Shown piece by piece: positions 24,650 through 53,755 of a stretch of DNA of 64,000 bases (the first letter of the stretch is position 1; each line of letters opens with the position of its first letter). Source of the DNA: Mesostigma viride (lineage: Eukaryota > Streptophyta > Mesostigmatophyceae > Mesostigmatales > Mesostigmataceae); the NCBI GenBank assembly GCA_009746045.1, contig RPFO01000645.1:1195193-1259192 (forward strand). The letters are read 5' to 3'. The notes under the pieces were generated by a model, which had not been told where the DNA came from, searched no databases, and saw only the letters and a program-made list of their open reading frames with translations. The position numbers and the translations under genes were made by a program.

Positions 24650-27600
24650 TCACAACTTCAGCTTGTCAGCGGCGTAAATAAGGTTGGGGTCTTTAATCTT
24701 CGGATTGACCTTCAGGAGTTCCTTCACTTTAACCTTGTTTTCTGAAGCAATCCGGATGAGCGTGTCCCCCCTCTTGATACGGTACCTGAGCATACGGGCA
24801 GCCATGCATAATGGATGGGTGGCAGCATGGCATGCTCAGCCGGCAGAAACAAGAGGCTTTAGTCCACTGACCACTTGGTGGCAATTCCAGAGCTGCGGGT
24901 CAGGCAGCTGTGGATAGACGAGCAGCTGCTAACTGGTATTGAAAATCAGAACTCCATCATGCGCTCCCTTATCAAGGCAAGACATGGACACATTAAGGCC
25001 TGCTAGACAAAAACCCAACAAACATTTGGCTACAAAGTGAGCCCAGCACCAACACCGGCTTGATAAGCATGCTGGGCCGCGCCGGTGTACTGGCTGCTTA
25101 AGAGCCCTATTGGTTATCCTGTTCAATAACCACATACTTGATCAAAAAGCTAAGCGGGCCTCTGATGAGCTCTAATAACCAGGCCATTCAGAAATGCTTG
25201 GGTTATTTCGCCACCTTCACACGGAGACTAAAAAATTTTCTCCTCACTTTTGTTCTCCTTACTGCTACCACTGCACATGGCAGTATCCATGGCATCGACA
25301 AGGCCAGTAACCAAGGCTGCGGTTAGCGAGTGCGAGGCATAGCGGCAAATCCAAGTGCGCAGCCGAGAACTTACTGCTTCTTCGTGAGCAGCTTCTGCAG
25401 CAGTACCACCCCCGCGAGGATGCCGCCCCCAATGACAAGCAGCCTCTTCCGGACCTCCTCTGGGGATGGCTCTCCCGCGGCTTCCCTGCGCGCCCGCTCT
25501 GCCGCCTTCTTTGCCTCCTCCTCCGCCTTCTTTGCTGCCTTCTTCGCCTCCTCCTCCGCCTTCTTTGCTGCCTTCTTCGCCTCCTCCTCCGCCTTCTTTG
25601 CTGCCTCCTCTGCCGCCTTCTTGGCCTTCAGCTCCGCCTCCTCCGCCGCCTTCTTCACCTTGAGCTCCTCCGCCAGCCGGGCCTCCTCAGCCTTCTCCGC
25701 AGCTTCCTTCTCGGCCGCCGCCTTTTCTGCTGCGGCCTTAGCGGCCACTGCAGCCTTCTCGGCCTCCTCCGCCTTCTTCTTCGCGGCCGCCTCCTCCGCC
25801 TCCTTCTTCTTGGCCTCCTCCTCCTTGCGCTTCTTCTCCAGCTCCGCATCCACCTGCCACAGTGACGTGTCGTGCTGCAATGGCCAAACAGGGAAAGGGG
25901 CGGAGATGGATGTGGAATTTGGGGTGGAAATGGGGTATGGGGTGGAGGGTGGAGGGCGGAGGGCGGAGGGCGGAGGGCGGAGGGCGGAGGGAGGGCGGGC
26001 GGGCGGGCGGCGGGCGGCGGGCGGCGGGCGGCGGGCGGCGGGCGGCGGGCGGCGGGCGGCGGGCGGCGGGCGGCGGGCGGAGGGAGGGCGGGCGGGCGGA
26101 GGGCGGAGGGCGGAGGGCGGAGGGCGGAGGGCGGAGGGCGGAGGGCGGAGGGCGGAGGGCGGCGGGCGGCGGGCGGAGGGAGGGCGGGCGGGCGGCGGGC
26201 GGAGGGCGGAGGGCGGAGGGCGGAGGGCGGAGGGCGGAGGGCGGAGGGCGGAGGGCGGAGGGCGGAGGGCGGAGGGCGGAGGGCGGAGGGCGGAGGGTGG
26301 AGGGTGGAGGGTGGAGGGTGGAGGGTGGAGGGTGGAGGGTGGAGGGTGGAGGGTGGAGGGTGGAGGGTGGAGGGTGGAGGGTGGAGGGTGGAGGGTGGAG
26401 GGTGGAGGGTGGAGGGTGGAGGGTGGAGGGTGGAGGGTGGAGGGTGGAGGGTGGAGGGTGGAGGGTGGAGGGTTGAGGGTTGAGGGTGGAGGGTGGAGGG
26501 TGGAGGGTGGAGGGTGGAGGGTGGAGGGTTGAGGGTGGAGGGCGGAGGGTGGAGGGTGGAGGGTGGAGGGTTGAGGGTGGAGGGTTGAGGGTGGAGGGAA
26601 CGAGGGCGGGAAGAAAGAGGAGGGGGAAAGGAGGCGGGGAAGGAGAAGGGGCCAAGGAGAAGGGGGAAGGGAAGCCAGGCAAGCACCGCGGGTACCGATG
26701 ATGCCAGCAAGCAGCTTGAGAGGGACAGGTTAGCAGGCAGGCTTTAACAAGGGCTATAGCTCTGCATGTATAGCATTACAAGGGCTATAGCTCTCCATGT
26801 CCGCACCTTCAGCTGCTGGACTTCGTGGTGGTGCAGGTGCACCTTGTGCACCCAGAGTAGGTGGCAGTTTACATCCACCACCTGCAGGTTGTAGCTCATA
26901 ATGTATCAAAAACCATATGCCCCTTCTCAGGGACATGTGTTGCATATACTCCCCACGGAGATATGTTCTTAATTAATTAAATAATTAATTAATTAATCAT
27001 CAATTCATTAATTAATAGCTCTGCATGGCCACTACACCAGGTATCGTTCAGATGCATCCTGGGCATGAGTGTTGGCTGCGTGCCCAGGCCCATCAGCAAC
27101 ATGAACACGGAAATGAAGCCCAAGGTGCCAAGGGCACAGCCAGTGTAGATGCCTGCAAGGTTGTGCTGCTCAAACCCAAAGCCCAACACAAAGCCAGGGT
27201 GGGCAGACCCTACTCAAACACAATCAATCATAGACATCAGTTTGACTGGGCCACCAAAAACTCATACTACTATACGAGATGGGATTGTTAAGCCCACATA
27301 AAAAATGGGACAAACAAAATTCAAAAACAGGTCCGGCACACGCAAAACTGCTGGGGCAGCCTGGGCCCTGATGGTCAAGTGCTGGGCTGGCACACACCCA
27401 TGTGCACGCACACGCTCTTCACCATGTAATTTTCTCGTCCCTTTCTTCGACTGACCTTATCACGGCTTCCGGAGCAGTAGCAGCTGCTGGCTAGGCGTCC
27501 TGAACGGTAAACACTCTAGGTCCTTAGCAACATCACCACCTCAGGCGCCCTCTCCACGTTCACCGCTAGAATACAATTACCACACCGCCTACGCTGCCCT

Positions 27601-30058
27601 CGATCATGCCCTGCCAACATGCTAGCTCACCTTGAGCTTTGCGACATCGGATACAGCGGAGGTGACGACGTCCTTGGCGCGCTCCTGCGCGTTGGACAGG
27701 TCACGCGTGATGCCGCCCACGCGCTGCTGCGACATGCGCTTGGGCTTGGCCGTCATGTCGTCAAAGTCCGCCACTTGCTGCAGCGGGGGGGGAGGCAGGG
27801 AGGGGGGGGCAGATAGAGAGGCAGGGAAGGAGGCAGATGCAAAGGCAGGAAAGGGCAACAATTATTTTCATACTGCGAGGACATCCCCAGCATGTCCCTG
27901 TCAGGCAGCAGGTGGCTGCCACAGCAATGGTTTCAGGCCACACGCACATGCGCGGGCAAACTCCCATACTGCGAAGCAGCAGCTCAACAGATAACATCTC
28001 CAAACACCAGTGCAGACTCTTGATATCAGCCAGGTGCACCACGGTGACACCAATGAAGGTGGGTGCTCACATCTTGAACATCTAGCCGATACAAGACACG
28101 GCACACTAGTTGGTCCACAACATGAGAGAGAAGATTCCACAGAGGGTCAGCCATGAGTCAAAACGCGAACTTGGACCAAAAGTTGTGAAAAAGTGAGCAG
28201 TCCATCAAGTATTCGGAACACAGCTGCCCAGAAATGCTGCATGCACTAGGCAGCCCTTGGAATAATCAGAGCACAGTGAAGATCTGTGCAGAAACACGTT
28301 TGGAAGCGATGTCCCTTACCGCTATGCAAGTGTCCCGCCAGAAAAGAGCCCTTAATGGTGGATACGTTTGCTTTTTCAGATGGCACGAAAACACAATAGC
28401 AAACGGGTTGCAAAGGGAAATTTTTAATGGCCAAGGGTGCACAGAAGGACAACAAATGCAATTCCAGTTTCTCAGACAATCCAACAGTGGTCTGCTGCGG
28501 GGATACACGGACATGGCAGGGGAGGGGAGCTCCCTGGGTCACAGACGACAGCGCACGCCACCTACGCACCGATAGGCCCAGGTGCTGCCGGGCGAGCTTG
28601 GAGAGGCCACGCAGCATAAGGCAGGTGGAGCGCGTGTTCTTCTGCTCAACGATGTCCGATGATGTCGGCAGGTACGAGTCCTCCATGCCCAGCTCCTTGC
28701 AGATCTGCGCATCGTGCACCCCAGGGACAAGCAAAACTTAATGGACTCACCGTGTAGGCTTAGTTTTATTACTGTATGGGCCACGGGCTACCTGTCCTAA
28801 ATAAATTCCGCTAGAGCAACAGACATGCTGGCCTTCCATGGAGTTACAGGCAGGTGCACCAAAAGCAGTCTTGGTACACCCATCTATATTAATACACGAA
28901 TATCTGCCGTGTTAGATTTCGCTACTTCGCCAATGCCACAACAGAACGTGATTGAAATCCCAGAGCACTCCCTTATATTCTCTGGGAAGCTATCTGCAGC
29001 AGTTGGAGGCTCTCCTGTAGCAGAAGTCTACCCTGCGTGACTTCATTTTTGTACTATCTATTGTACACCTGCTGTTGCAGCGTATACATGGGCGTGTCAG
29101 GCCTTGCCCCTGGATATGTGGTTCTCCGACCTAGGAAGTGAGAAAGTACAGCCTGTTGCAAGACGATGTGTTAATACTATCAAGGAGACAACCAGAGCCT
29201 ATGTGGTGTGCTAAATATACAAGCACCATACATTAATCAGGTACTCACGCTACTATACCACTTGAAACCACTTCGGCAAGCTCCAAACGAACTCCTCAGA
29301 ATGTTTACTTTGTACGCACATTCAGGAACTCGTCCACGTTGGCATACGCCATAAAGGCCATCTTTACAGTAGGTCCTGGAGCCGCCATGACATCTTTCAG
29401 CTCCTTGGAAGGATCTTCCTTCAGCTTGAGCAGTCCCCGGCCAAGTTTTACCCTGCAGCAAGCCCCAGACCAAAATGCAGTCCCAATTAAAACAGCCGGG
29501 GAAGAAAACGCCATCACTCGATAGGGAAGAATATTGACAAGAGAGGGATCTAAGGGAAATAACCAAAGACACCTAAAACCCCACTCTCAACAAAGTCGAA
29601 ATGTACTTACAATAGACTTCCGTTTTGGACGATTTCGGCAGTAGATTTCTCGTCATCCAGTGGCTCGTGGGTCACCTCCTCAAGCCACCACTTGGCTTGT
29701 TTCTGGAAAAAAACGAGCATTCAATGATTATCCCCCGAAAATCCAGTCTCGAGTCAATTAACTTGTTGCGATGCGCCAGTTTCACCATACATGACAAATA
29801 CGTAAACCGACGTTTCGAGTTTAAAAAATGAATGCGGAACGCGGCGGCACCATGAAACCTGCCTATGCCACAAATCAGCTAAGTTTTCACGCTTATGACG
29901 ATTATGGGGAAAATGAAAACGTTTTCGCTTCTCGCATCCCGGATAAGTAGACATCCACTTTAAGTACTCGGTACCTGCAGGAACTCGGAGTCCTGCTCCC
30001 GAAACACCTCGGCACTAACGGCATCTGGTGAGGTCACGGCGGTAGCTCCCGGCTCCAT
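24650..30058 (-). CDS. CH domain - coiled coil - transmembrane - LysM protein, 7 exons
   Basis: Exons, in order: 29975-30058, 29611-29702, 29320-29452, 28570-28704, 27631-27777, 25375-25853, 24650-24785. All junctions are GT-AG and the phases agree (0,2,0,0,0,2), giving 401 residues. Residues 29-147 form a calponin-homology domain (AKWWLEEVTHEP, NGSLLVKLGRGLL, YANVDEFLN, TSSDIVEQKNTR), a fold that usually binds actin or microtubules. Residues 198-330 are a Lys/Glu/Ala-rich coil. About 335-353 is a hydrophobic segment (LLVIGGGILAGVVLLQKLL). Residues 358-400 are a LysM module (YRIKRGDTLIRIASENKVKV), a fold that usually binds peptidoglycan or chitin-like glycans. The TAA that seems to close the coil exon is part of a GTAAGT donor, so LysM belongs to the same gene. 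Intron 5 holds a G-rich minisatellite and a retroelement tail. Function is not known to me; a membrane-to-cytoskeleton link is inference. Confidence 0.85.
25940..26598. repeat. G-rich heptamer minisatellite in an intron
   Basis: Blocks of GGCGGAG, GGCGGGC, then over 40 GGTGGAG units fill about 660 bp of intron 5 of the CH-LysM gene. The G-rich strand is the plus strand, so the gene's RNA is C-rich here. Repeated GGG tracts could form G-quadruplexes on the template strand. Confidence 0.95.
26769..27014 (+). mobile_element. 5'-truncated 3' UTR copy of the ORF1-only element family
   Basis: Direct repeats ATAGCTCTGCATG (26756-26768 and 27015-27027) flank it. It shares GTGGTGCAGGTGCACCTTG and ATGCCCCTTCTC with the 3' UTR at 14.6-14.8 kb, then a hairpin (CATAT...CTCC/GGAG...ATATG) and a TTAATTAATTAA-type tail. 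It sits in intron 5 of the CH-LysM gene, opposite to the gene. An imperfect repeat of the target (26792-26804) makes the exact 5' end uncertain by about 35 bp. Confidence 0.75.
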
Positions 30059-30786
30059 ATGTAACTGGTTACTAAATGTGATAAAGTTCAGGGAACACAA
30101 ATACCCAAGCCCTTACTGTTTTCCAACTCTCGCGGTCATAACCTTCGTTTTGCGCAGCAGAATGCGCACAACGGCCTCGTTCCCCCTGATCTTCTCGATC
30201 TCTCAAGTCTCCACCCGGGGCCTCAGCATTCATCAGCAGCCCGGGATCAATACGTTCGCACGCTTTCCCTAGCAGGAAGAAAGCATCCAAGAATGTATGC
30301 CTGGAAAAGTGTGTTCCTGGGGGACAAACTTTAAGTATGTGGCCAGCCGCCATGCGCGCCAAGCACCCTGGGTTGATCATTGGGACCCTAAGTGACCTTT
30401 CTTTTACGGTTCAAAGAGGATCTTGTTTCGGTAATTATGGCGTGATGACACACGCTACTGTAGGATCGTGTCCAGTTACAAGAGTACAATCAGTACATAC
30501 ACAACTGGGCTGACCGGAGTTGTGCGTGGCGAATCGGTATAACAGCCAGCAAGGCATCTCTCGCCTGAACATAAATATCTCTTCCTTGTGACACGACAGT
30601 ACGTTGCGACGTACGTTGTCCGTTTACACCGGACAACGGAAGTACCCGTATTTGTTGTTGTTGTTGTTGTGTCCCACGCCGCACCCGTATAAGCGAGGGC
30701 CAGAGGGGAAGAAACAGTTGATCTCGTGCGGGCGCGTGGCAATCTGCGCGGTTCTGCCAACCCCGGCCGTACCTACAGTGGTCATA
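30059..30786. other. Upstream region of the CH-LysM gene, no gene seen
   Basis: This interval lies 5' of the start codon at 30058 and ends at a retroelement tail. It contains a short GTT run (30653-30670) and no recognisable coding exon. The promoter presumably lies here, but I see no TATA-like element I would defend. Confidence 0.4.
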
Positions 30787-31030
30787 TTAATTAATTAATT
30801 AATTAGGAACATAACTCCGTTGGGAGTATAATTATGTAGCACATATCCCAGAGAAGGGGCATATGGCTTTTAATACATTCTGGGATACTTCCTGCAAGGG
30901 TGGGAATGTAAACGACACTTGCTCTAGGTGCACCAAGGGCACCGGCACCACCATTATGTCTCAGAGCTCTGTAGTCACTCATCATGATGGGGTGGAAGAT
31001 CATCATGGCCGCTATACCGGCCCGGCCGTG
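30787..31030 (-). mobile_element. 3' UTR copy of the ORF1-only element family
   Basis: Reading the minus strand, it shares the GGTGCACC block and ATGCCCCTTCTCTGGGATA with the copies at 14.6 and 26.8 kb. It ends in an ACTCC/GGAGT hairpin and a TTAATTAATTAATTAA tail. The 5' limit is approximate, and no target duplication was found. Confidence 0.7.
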
Positions 31031-31134
31031 TACTTCAGTACTGAAATACAAGCGCTAGGGCCGCATGGCTTCTTAACAGAAAGTGACTACCGGAGCTCTG
31101 CATAGGCAGAGCGTGACTGAGGGTACCAGGTGCC

Positions 31135-32446
31135 CACCATTCCTTCATCACGGGGTGTGGCAAGGTTGTCGGTGTCCTGTCCCCATGATAGTACCGGCCT
31201 GTTCATTATGATTGTCGTCATGGATCACGTCATGCGCCGGGCACGTACGTGCGCGCTTTACTGCTCTTAAGGGGTCCGAGCCCGGCTTGGACATCCTTAA
31301 CGAGCGCGAACACGGCGGCGGTGGCGGGCCCTGGTTACCGCCTGTCCGACCTGATTTATGCGGATGATACCACCCTCATCGAGCGCCCCGCCGAGCACAT
31401 TCAGACCTGGCTGGATTGTCTGGGCTTGGAGGCGCGGGCGGTGGGTTTGGAGATTAGTGTCAAAGCTGAGGCGATGGTGGTTGGGGCAACCAGTCGCCCG
31501 CCGCTCGGCTGCCGCGGCTGCTAGACGGGAAGGAGGTCGAGTTCCGTGACCGCTTCAAACTGCTGGGGAGCATGCTCCCTGACGGACACCGACCGCCGAC
31601 GATGTGGACACCCGCAGCGGCCTGGCCTGGGCCAGGCTCCCTTCGCTCAACATGCTTAACACCTATTGGCGCTCGAAGGGCCTGGGCGAGCACCGCAAGC
31701 GCATGCTCCTCAAGGTCCTCGTCCTCACCGACGGTGCTCACTCATCACCTATGGCGCCGAGGCATGGACTACGCTCACGGACACGCTGGCCACACGGCTG
31801 CGGAACGGCACGGTAACCAGGATGCTCCGCCAGGCCCTGAACGTAGACTTTCCCACACATACGTGTTTAGAATCTTTGTACCAGGGTATGCCTCGCATTT
31901 CAGACGAGATTAGACAGCGTAGGATAGCATTCGTAGGACATCTTGCTCGCACCAGTCAGGTAGACACGGACCTCGGTCTGGCCGGCCCCCAGCGGCTTGG
32001 CCAGCCGGGGCGGCATATCCTGACCTGGCCTGGCCCCAATTAAGGACATTCCTAAAAGGGTAGGTAAACATGTTATGACCTACCCACAGCAGTTGCTGGC
32101 TGGCCTAGTGGTCCCCTGGAGCCCCGTTTGAACATCGCATTCACTCCCTAGAGCTCTCTTGCTTGGACTGCGCCGGCTATGCAGAACAAGAAGAGGTGGA
32201 ATCTTGACGATTGTCCAGGCTCACACACCAGCCCCTGTGGGCAAGCCCCCCCCCCCCCAATAGGAAGGGGCGCTTTGCTGACTAGAATAGTTGGGGTTAT
32301 CCTAGATAGATCAGATTAGAGTTAGATTAGTTCGGCTTCGCGGCTTCGCCCACCTCCATCCATCCAGCAAGGGAATATGTCAAGGAGACAACCAGCTGTG
32401 CTACATGAAGAACATGATCTCCCAAGGGAATCATGTTATAATTTTT
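31135..32446 (+). mobile_element. 5'-truncated L1-like ORF2 copy, frameshifted
   Basis: Colinear with 17530-18743: GYRLSDLIYADDTTLIERP, AEHIQTWLDCLGLEARAVGL, RQRRIAFVGHLARTSQVD and HILTWPGP in three frames. AATTAA at 32038-32043 replaces one base found in sister copies and adds a stop. CAAGGAGACAACCAG is inserted at 32381-32395 within the 3' region, splitting GGAATATG from TGCTACATG. The 3' hairpin (ACATGAT/ATCATGT) and a T-rich tail end the copy. Non-functional. Confidence 0.85.
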
Positions 32447-32454
32447 TTTTTTCA

Positions 32455-32915
32455 ACTCCCTACTAGGCTGGGGTTGCTTTGGAGGCAGGGGGCGCCTGCC
32501 AGGGCTTGTGGTCGACGTGGATGACCGCACCGCCCCCCTCCAGTATACTGGCTTCCCCCAGGCTGCGGTCTGCCGGAGCTGGAGGTAGGTCGATCGGCCA
32601 TAGCTCTTGTCGCCGTTGTTGCTGCGCCAGGGTCAAGTCGTCGACGTCCAGCGTGTAGGAAGTCCTAGCTCGCGAGCTTCTTGTGGCGTATGTTTAAGAA
32701 ACAACAGCTTATCCGCCATGTAATCAAAGGTGAGGAGCAGGGGGGCCAGGCCAGCCTTCAGTTACCCGCGTGCGGGGAAGGCGGATCGACAGCCGACATC
32801 CGCAGCTCACCAGTGAGTTCCATGGGGGTAAGAATGTCGCGCTTAAACGCTATGGCAAGAGACTCCTCACCTGCCGGCTGGTCGAAGTGCTTGACGATGA
32901 CGTTATGGCTGCGCT
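32455..32915 (-). mobile_element. L1-like ORF1 C-terminal fragment
   Basis: It matches 15330-15780 on the same strand, including the block encoding the TLDDDL...QQQRR signature, but is interrupted by indels. It abuts the 3' tail of the plus-strand ORF2 copy at 32446. No hairpin or tail belongs to it. Confidence 0.7.
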
Positions 32916-32944
32916 ACGATGACTGTGCAACATACATGCATGGA

Positions 32945-33025
32945 TGAAAAGCACTTTAACACTGCATTGTTGTGCTCCGTAACTCCCCAACCAACGGGAG
33001 CGCGTGTTTAATTAATTTAATTTAC
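32945..33025 (+). mobile_element. Solo 3' end of the 60.5-kb type element
   Basis: AAAAGCAC, TGTGCTCCGTAACTCCCC, CGGGAGCGCG and a TTTAATTAATTTAATTTA tail mirror the 3' end at 62262-62326. Only the terminus remains. Confidence 0.65.
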
Positions 33026-33029
33026 CGGA

Positions 33030-34240
33030 GAGTGGTTCCAGTAATTCGGAAATTGTGCTAGATGTACTAGTTACGTGAGATCCTGGTGCACGCGTAGGAG
33101 TGCTACGTGTACACATGCCCTCTATATGTGTCCTCCGTGATTTCTCTATACGTGTATGTACAAGTTTTGCGGGCTTCGCCCGCGACATTAGAGCTCGTAC
33201 TTTTTGTGGCCGGTACCCGGCCAGGGAGCCCCGGCTAGGGATTGCGTGACACCATGTACCGCCGCCGAGGGCCAGGTAGCGCTAGCCTCGCCAAGGAGCG
33301 CGCGCTAGCTTTAGAGTTTCGACCACAAGATTCATGGAGGTTGGCAAAAGGGTGAAGGAAAAAAATCCGAACTGCAATGGAAGGCCTATGAAGGCTCGAA
33401 CCCGGTATGTCACGAGTAATTGTATGATGAGGTGTGCCTTGGCGCCTGAAGTCTACGTAAGCAGACTTAACGGAAGTTTTGCAATTTGTACATTGCTACA
33501 AAGGGACAAACTGCGCAACCGCGCATGCAGTGGACGGAGCTCGCGAACTACTTGCGGAGTTCAAGCTCCAGATTGACTGCTACCCCTGCACGGGAACGCG
33601 ATGCGCGCGGGGATGAGTGACCTCGCCAACCCCGCAGACAGCAGGGAAAAATCACAGGCGGTGAGCAGAGGAAAATCCACGTGTGAGCTTCCTACGCGTT
33701 TGTAACGGGATTTCCCCAACAGAAAGTTTGGTCCAACAGCCCAAAAGTTTGCGACGGTTATATCTGGAGCTCGCGAACACAGGAAATCGCAGAGTTTGGC
33801 TCCTGCTGCAATCTGGGCATACGGACCTCTGCCAAATGGCTCATCTGGATGTAACGCTTCAGAAACCTCAAAAATGGGCGCGCCGTGGTTTGACCTTTTC
33901 GTGATTGGTCGCAACGGAATTTCGCGCAGCTCATTCGTCAAGCGGACTGTGAGTCGCGCCGCTGAGTGGCTGGAGCCGAAAGCCGTTCGAAAGAGTGTTA
34001 GCTAAAATTGTGCCAAGGCTGCGTTTTACAAGCTTTAGTATCAAAGAGACAACCAGCGCAGGCCATATTTAGTATATATATGTTGATGAAGTGAGACAAC
34101 TATGCTTGGACGCATGGCGATCCAACACCGTGGAAGAACTAGGGTAGTTGTCTGAGAGGAAAGCCGCGAAAGCCGCGTGGCTATCTCTAGGAAGACCTGC
34201 ATGGAGGGAGACAGAGGGTAACAAGAAAGGTTGACAGGAA
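33030..34240. other. No gene recognised
   Basis: Short open frames only, e.g. 33561-33941 minus, with no family resemblance. A GGTTCGAGCC box at 33389-33400 (minus) looks like a tRNA B box, but no tRNA fold can be drawn. The module CAAAGAGACAACCAG lies at 34042-34056. Confidence 0.4.
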
Positions 34241-34252
34241 AAACGTACACGG

Positions 34253-34470
<218 letters not shown>

Positions 34471-34489
34471 ACACCACCATCACCACCAC

Positions 34490-35340
34490 CACCAGTAAAA
34501 CAACAAAAACTTAACAAGGAAAAGAGGGAACGCATACACACATACACGAAGGGGCTAAAAGAAAAAGCACTAAGTATACATTACAAAGGGAAAAAGAAAA
34601 AAAAAAACGAAAAAAAGTTCTAAAGAAAAAGGAAAGAAAATGTAAATAGGAATAATACGAACAATAATAAATAAAGAGTAATAATAATAACAACAAAAAC
34701 AAAAATGGAAATAAGGAAAGGTCATTGCTGGGATGTGGTGAGGCACAGGCGATGTTGGAGACTGGGTCAGGAGTTCGATGTTTCAGCGCCCATGGTGCCC
34801 GGCAGGGGGTCTCCTGTCCAACAGGGTATAAAGCCTCATGCCCAGCTCACTCCAATGAAAAAGTGTAAGGTGAAAAGGGGTAGGCAGTGAAAAAATAGAC
34901 AGGATGAACAAACATAACAGTGAGAGTCATAAAGAGGAGTTAAGGCACAAAGAGAAGTGGTAAAGGAGATAAAAAAGGAAAGCAAGAAAAAAAGTAAAAA
35001 ATAAAGAATAAAGCAATAAAATAATGATAACAATGAAACGAGCAGAAGAACAAATTATTACATACGAGACTACAAAAATTGTTGAATAGGCATACATAAG
35101 AATGACAAGAAGAAAAAGTAAAGGAAAGAACAAAAAAAAAAGCCAAACAAAACCACAACAACACAAACAAACCAACCAAACAAATTAGTGTGTGAGGTGT
35201 GAGAACTCTTAGAAGTGACGAAGAGAGAGCAGCCCAAAGATGCATGTTAACAAGGCTTACCGAAGATGTGTGGAGGCAACCCGACCGGTAGAGCGGGGAA
35301 GCGACGTTGAGAGCACGTCGTAGCCTGTGGTAGCGAAGAC
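34490..35340. other. A-rich spacer, no gene seen
   Basis: Very A-rich on the plus strand with poly-A and AAT/AAC runs, unlike the GC-rich flanks. It lies between the microsatellite and the 3' end of the NEMF gene. No exon or RNA gene was recognised. Confidence 0.5.
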
Positions 35341-35342
35341 AT

Positions 35343-35420
35343 ATATGGTCAAGGTTAAATGTATAGATGTCTGGCCTGCGCTGGTTGTCTCCTTGATATG
35401 GTCAAGGTTAAATGTATAGA
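35343..35420. repeat. 25-bp direct repeat flanking a 28-bp insert
   Basis: ATATGGTCAAGGTTAAATGT plus five more bases occurs at 35343-35367 and 35396-35420. The 28 bp between are the reverse complement of the CAAGGAGACAACCAG module with CGCAGGCCAG after it. This looks like a minimal insertion with a long target duplication. Confidence 0.7.
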
Positions 35421-35883
35421 ACATCGATAAAGGCCATATGTGACGTTGGCCTATTTAGGCACATCCAGGGGTGCATCCACACAATGTCGGGCTCAGGGTT
35501 GCCTAGCCTGGCCGGCACCTCCTCACCTCGGGGTCATCATGGACATCCGGATTGCATGACCGAACCCCCCCCAGAGTCTCACAATAGTTTCAAGCCGATT
35601 GGCCTCCGTCTGACACCTGGCCCTCGCATGCACATAAGATCAGGTAATTTGATGCCCAGACCAAAATTTTATTTCAGATACATCCCAAGGTGCTTGGATG
35701 CAATGCTCAAAACGACTATGCACAGATGCAAGAACTGGCCACCATACAAATGCCAAAGCTTGGAACCAGCACGCGAGGCCCCACAAGCTGCGATGCCCTT
35801 GCCAATTGAGTATACCTTGTCAGCCATTTCCGGTACTGCTTGGCATTCGTGCCTTTTACCAGCATGTGGGCAAGCGTGGACCA

Positions 35884-53755
<17,872 letters not shown>

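Noticed and set aside
25655..26710. Pro/Ser/Thr- or Arg/Gly-rich frames over the heptamer minisatellite
   Set aside because: They are translations of the intronic repeat; all frames are open on both strands.
26769..31030. Independent SINE family for the copies at 14.6, 26.8 and 30.8 kb
   Set aside because: The copy at 14.6 kb is continuous with an ORF1-bearing element within one target duplication, so the short copies are better explained as 5'-truncated 3' UTRs.
33561..33941. 126-residue minus-strand ORF
   Set aside because: No motif, no splice-linked neighbours, and similar-length frames occur by chance in this GC range.
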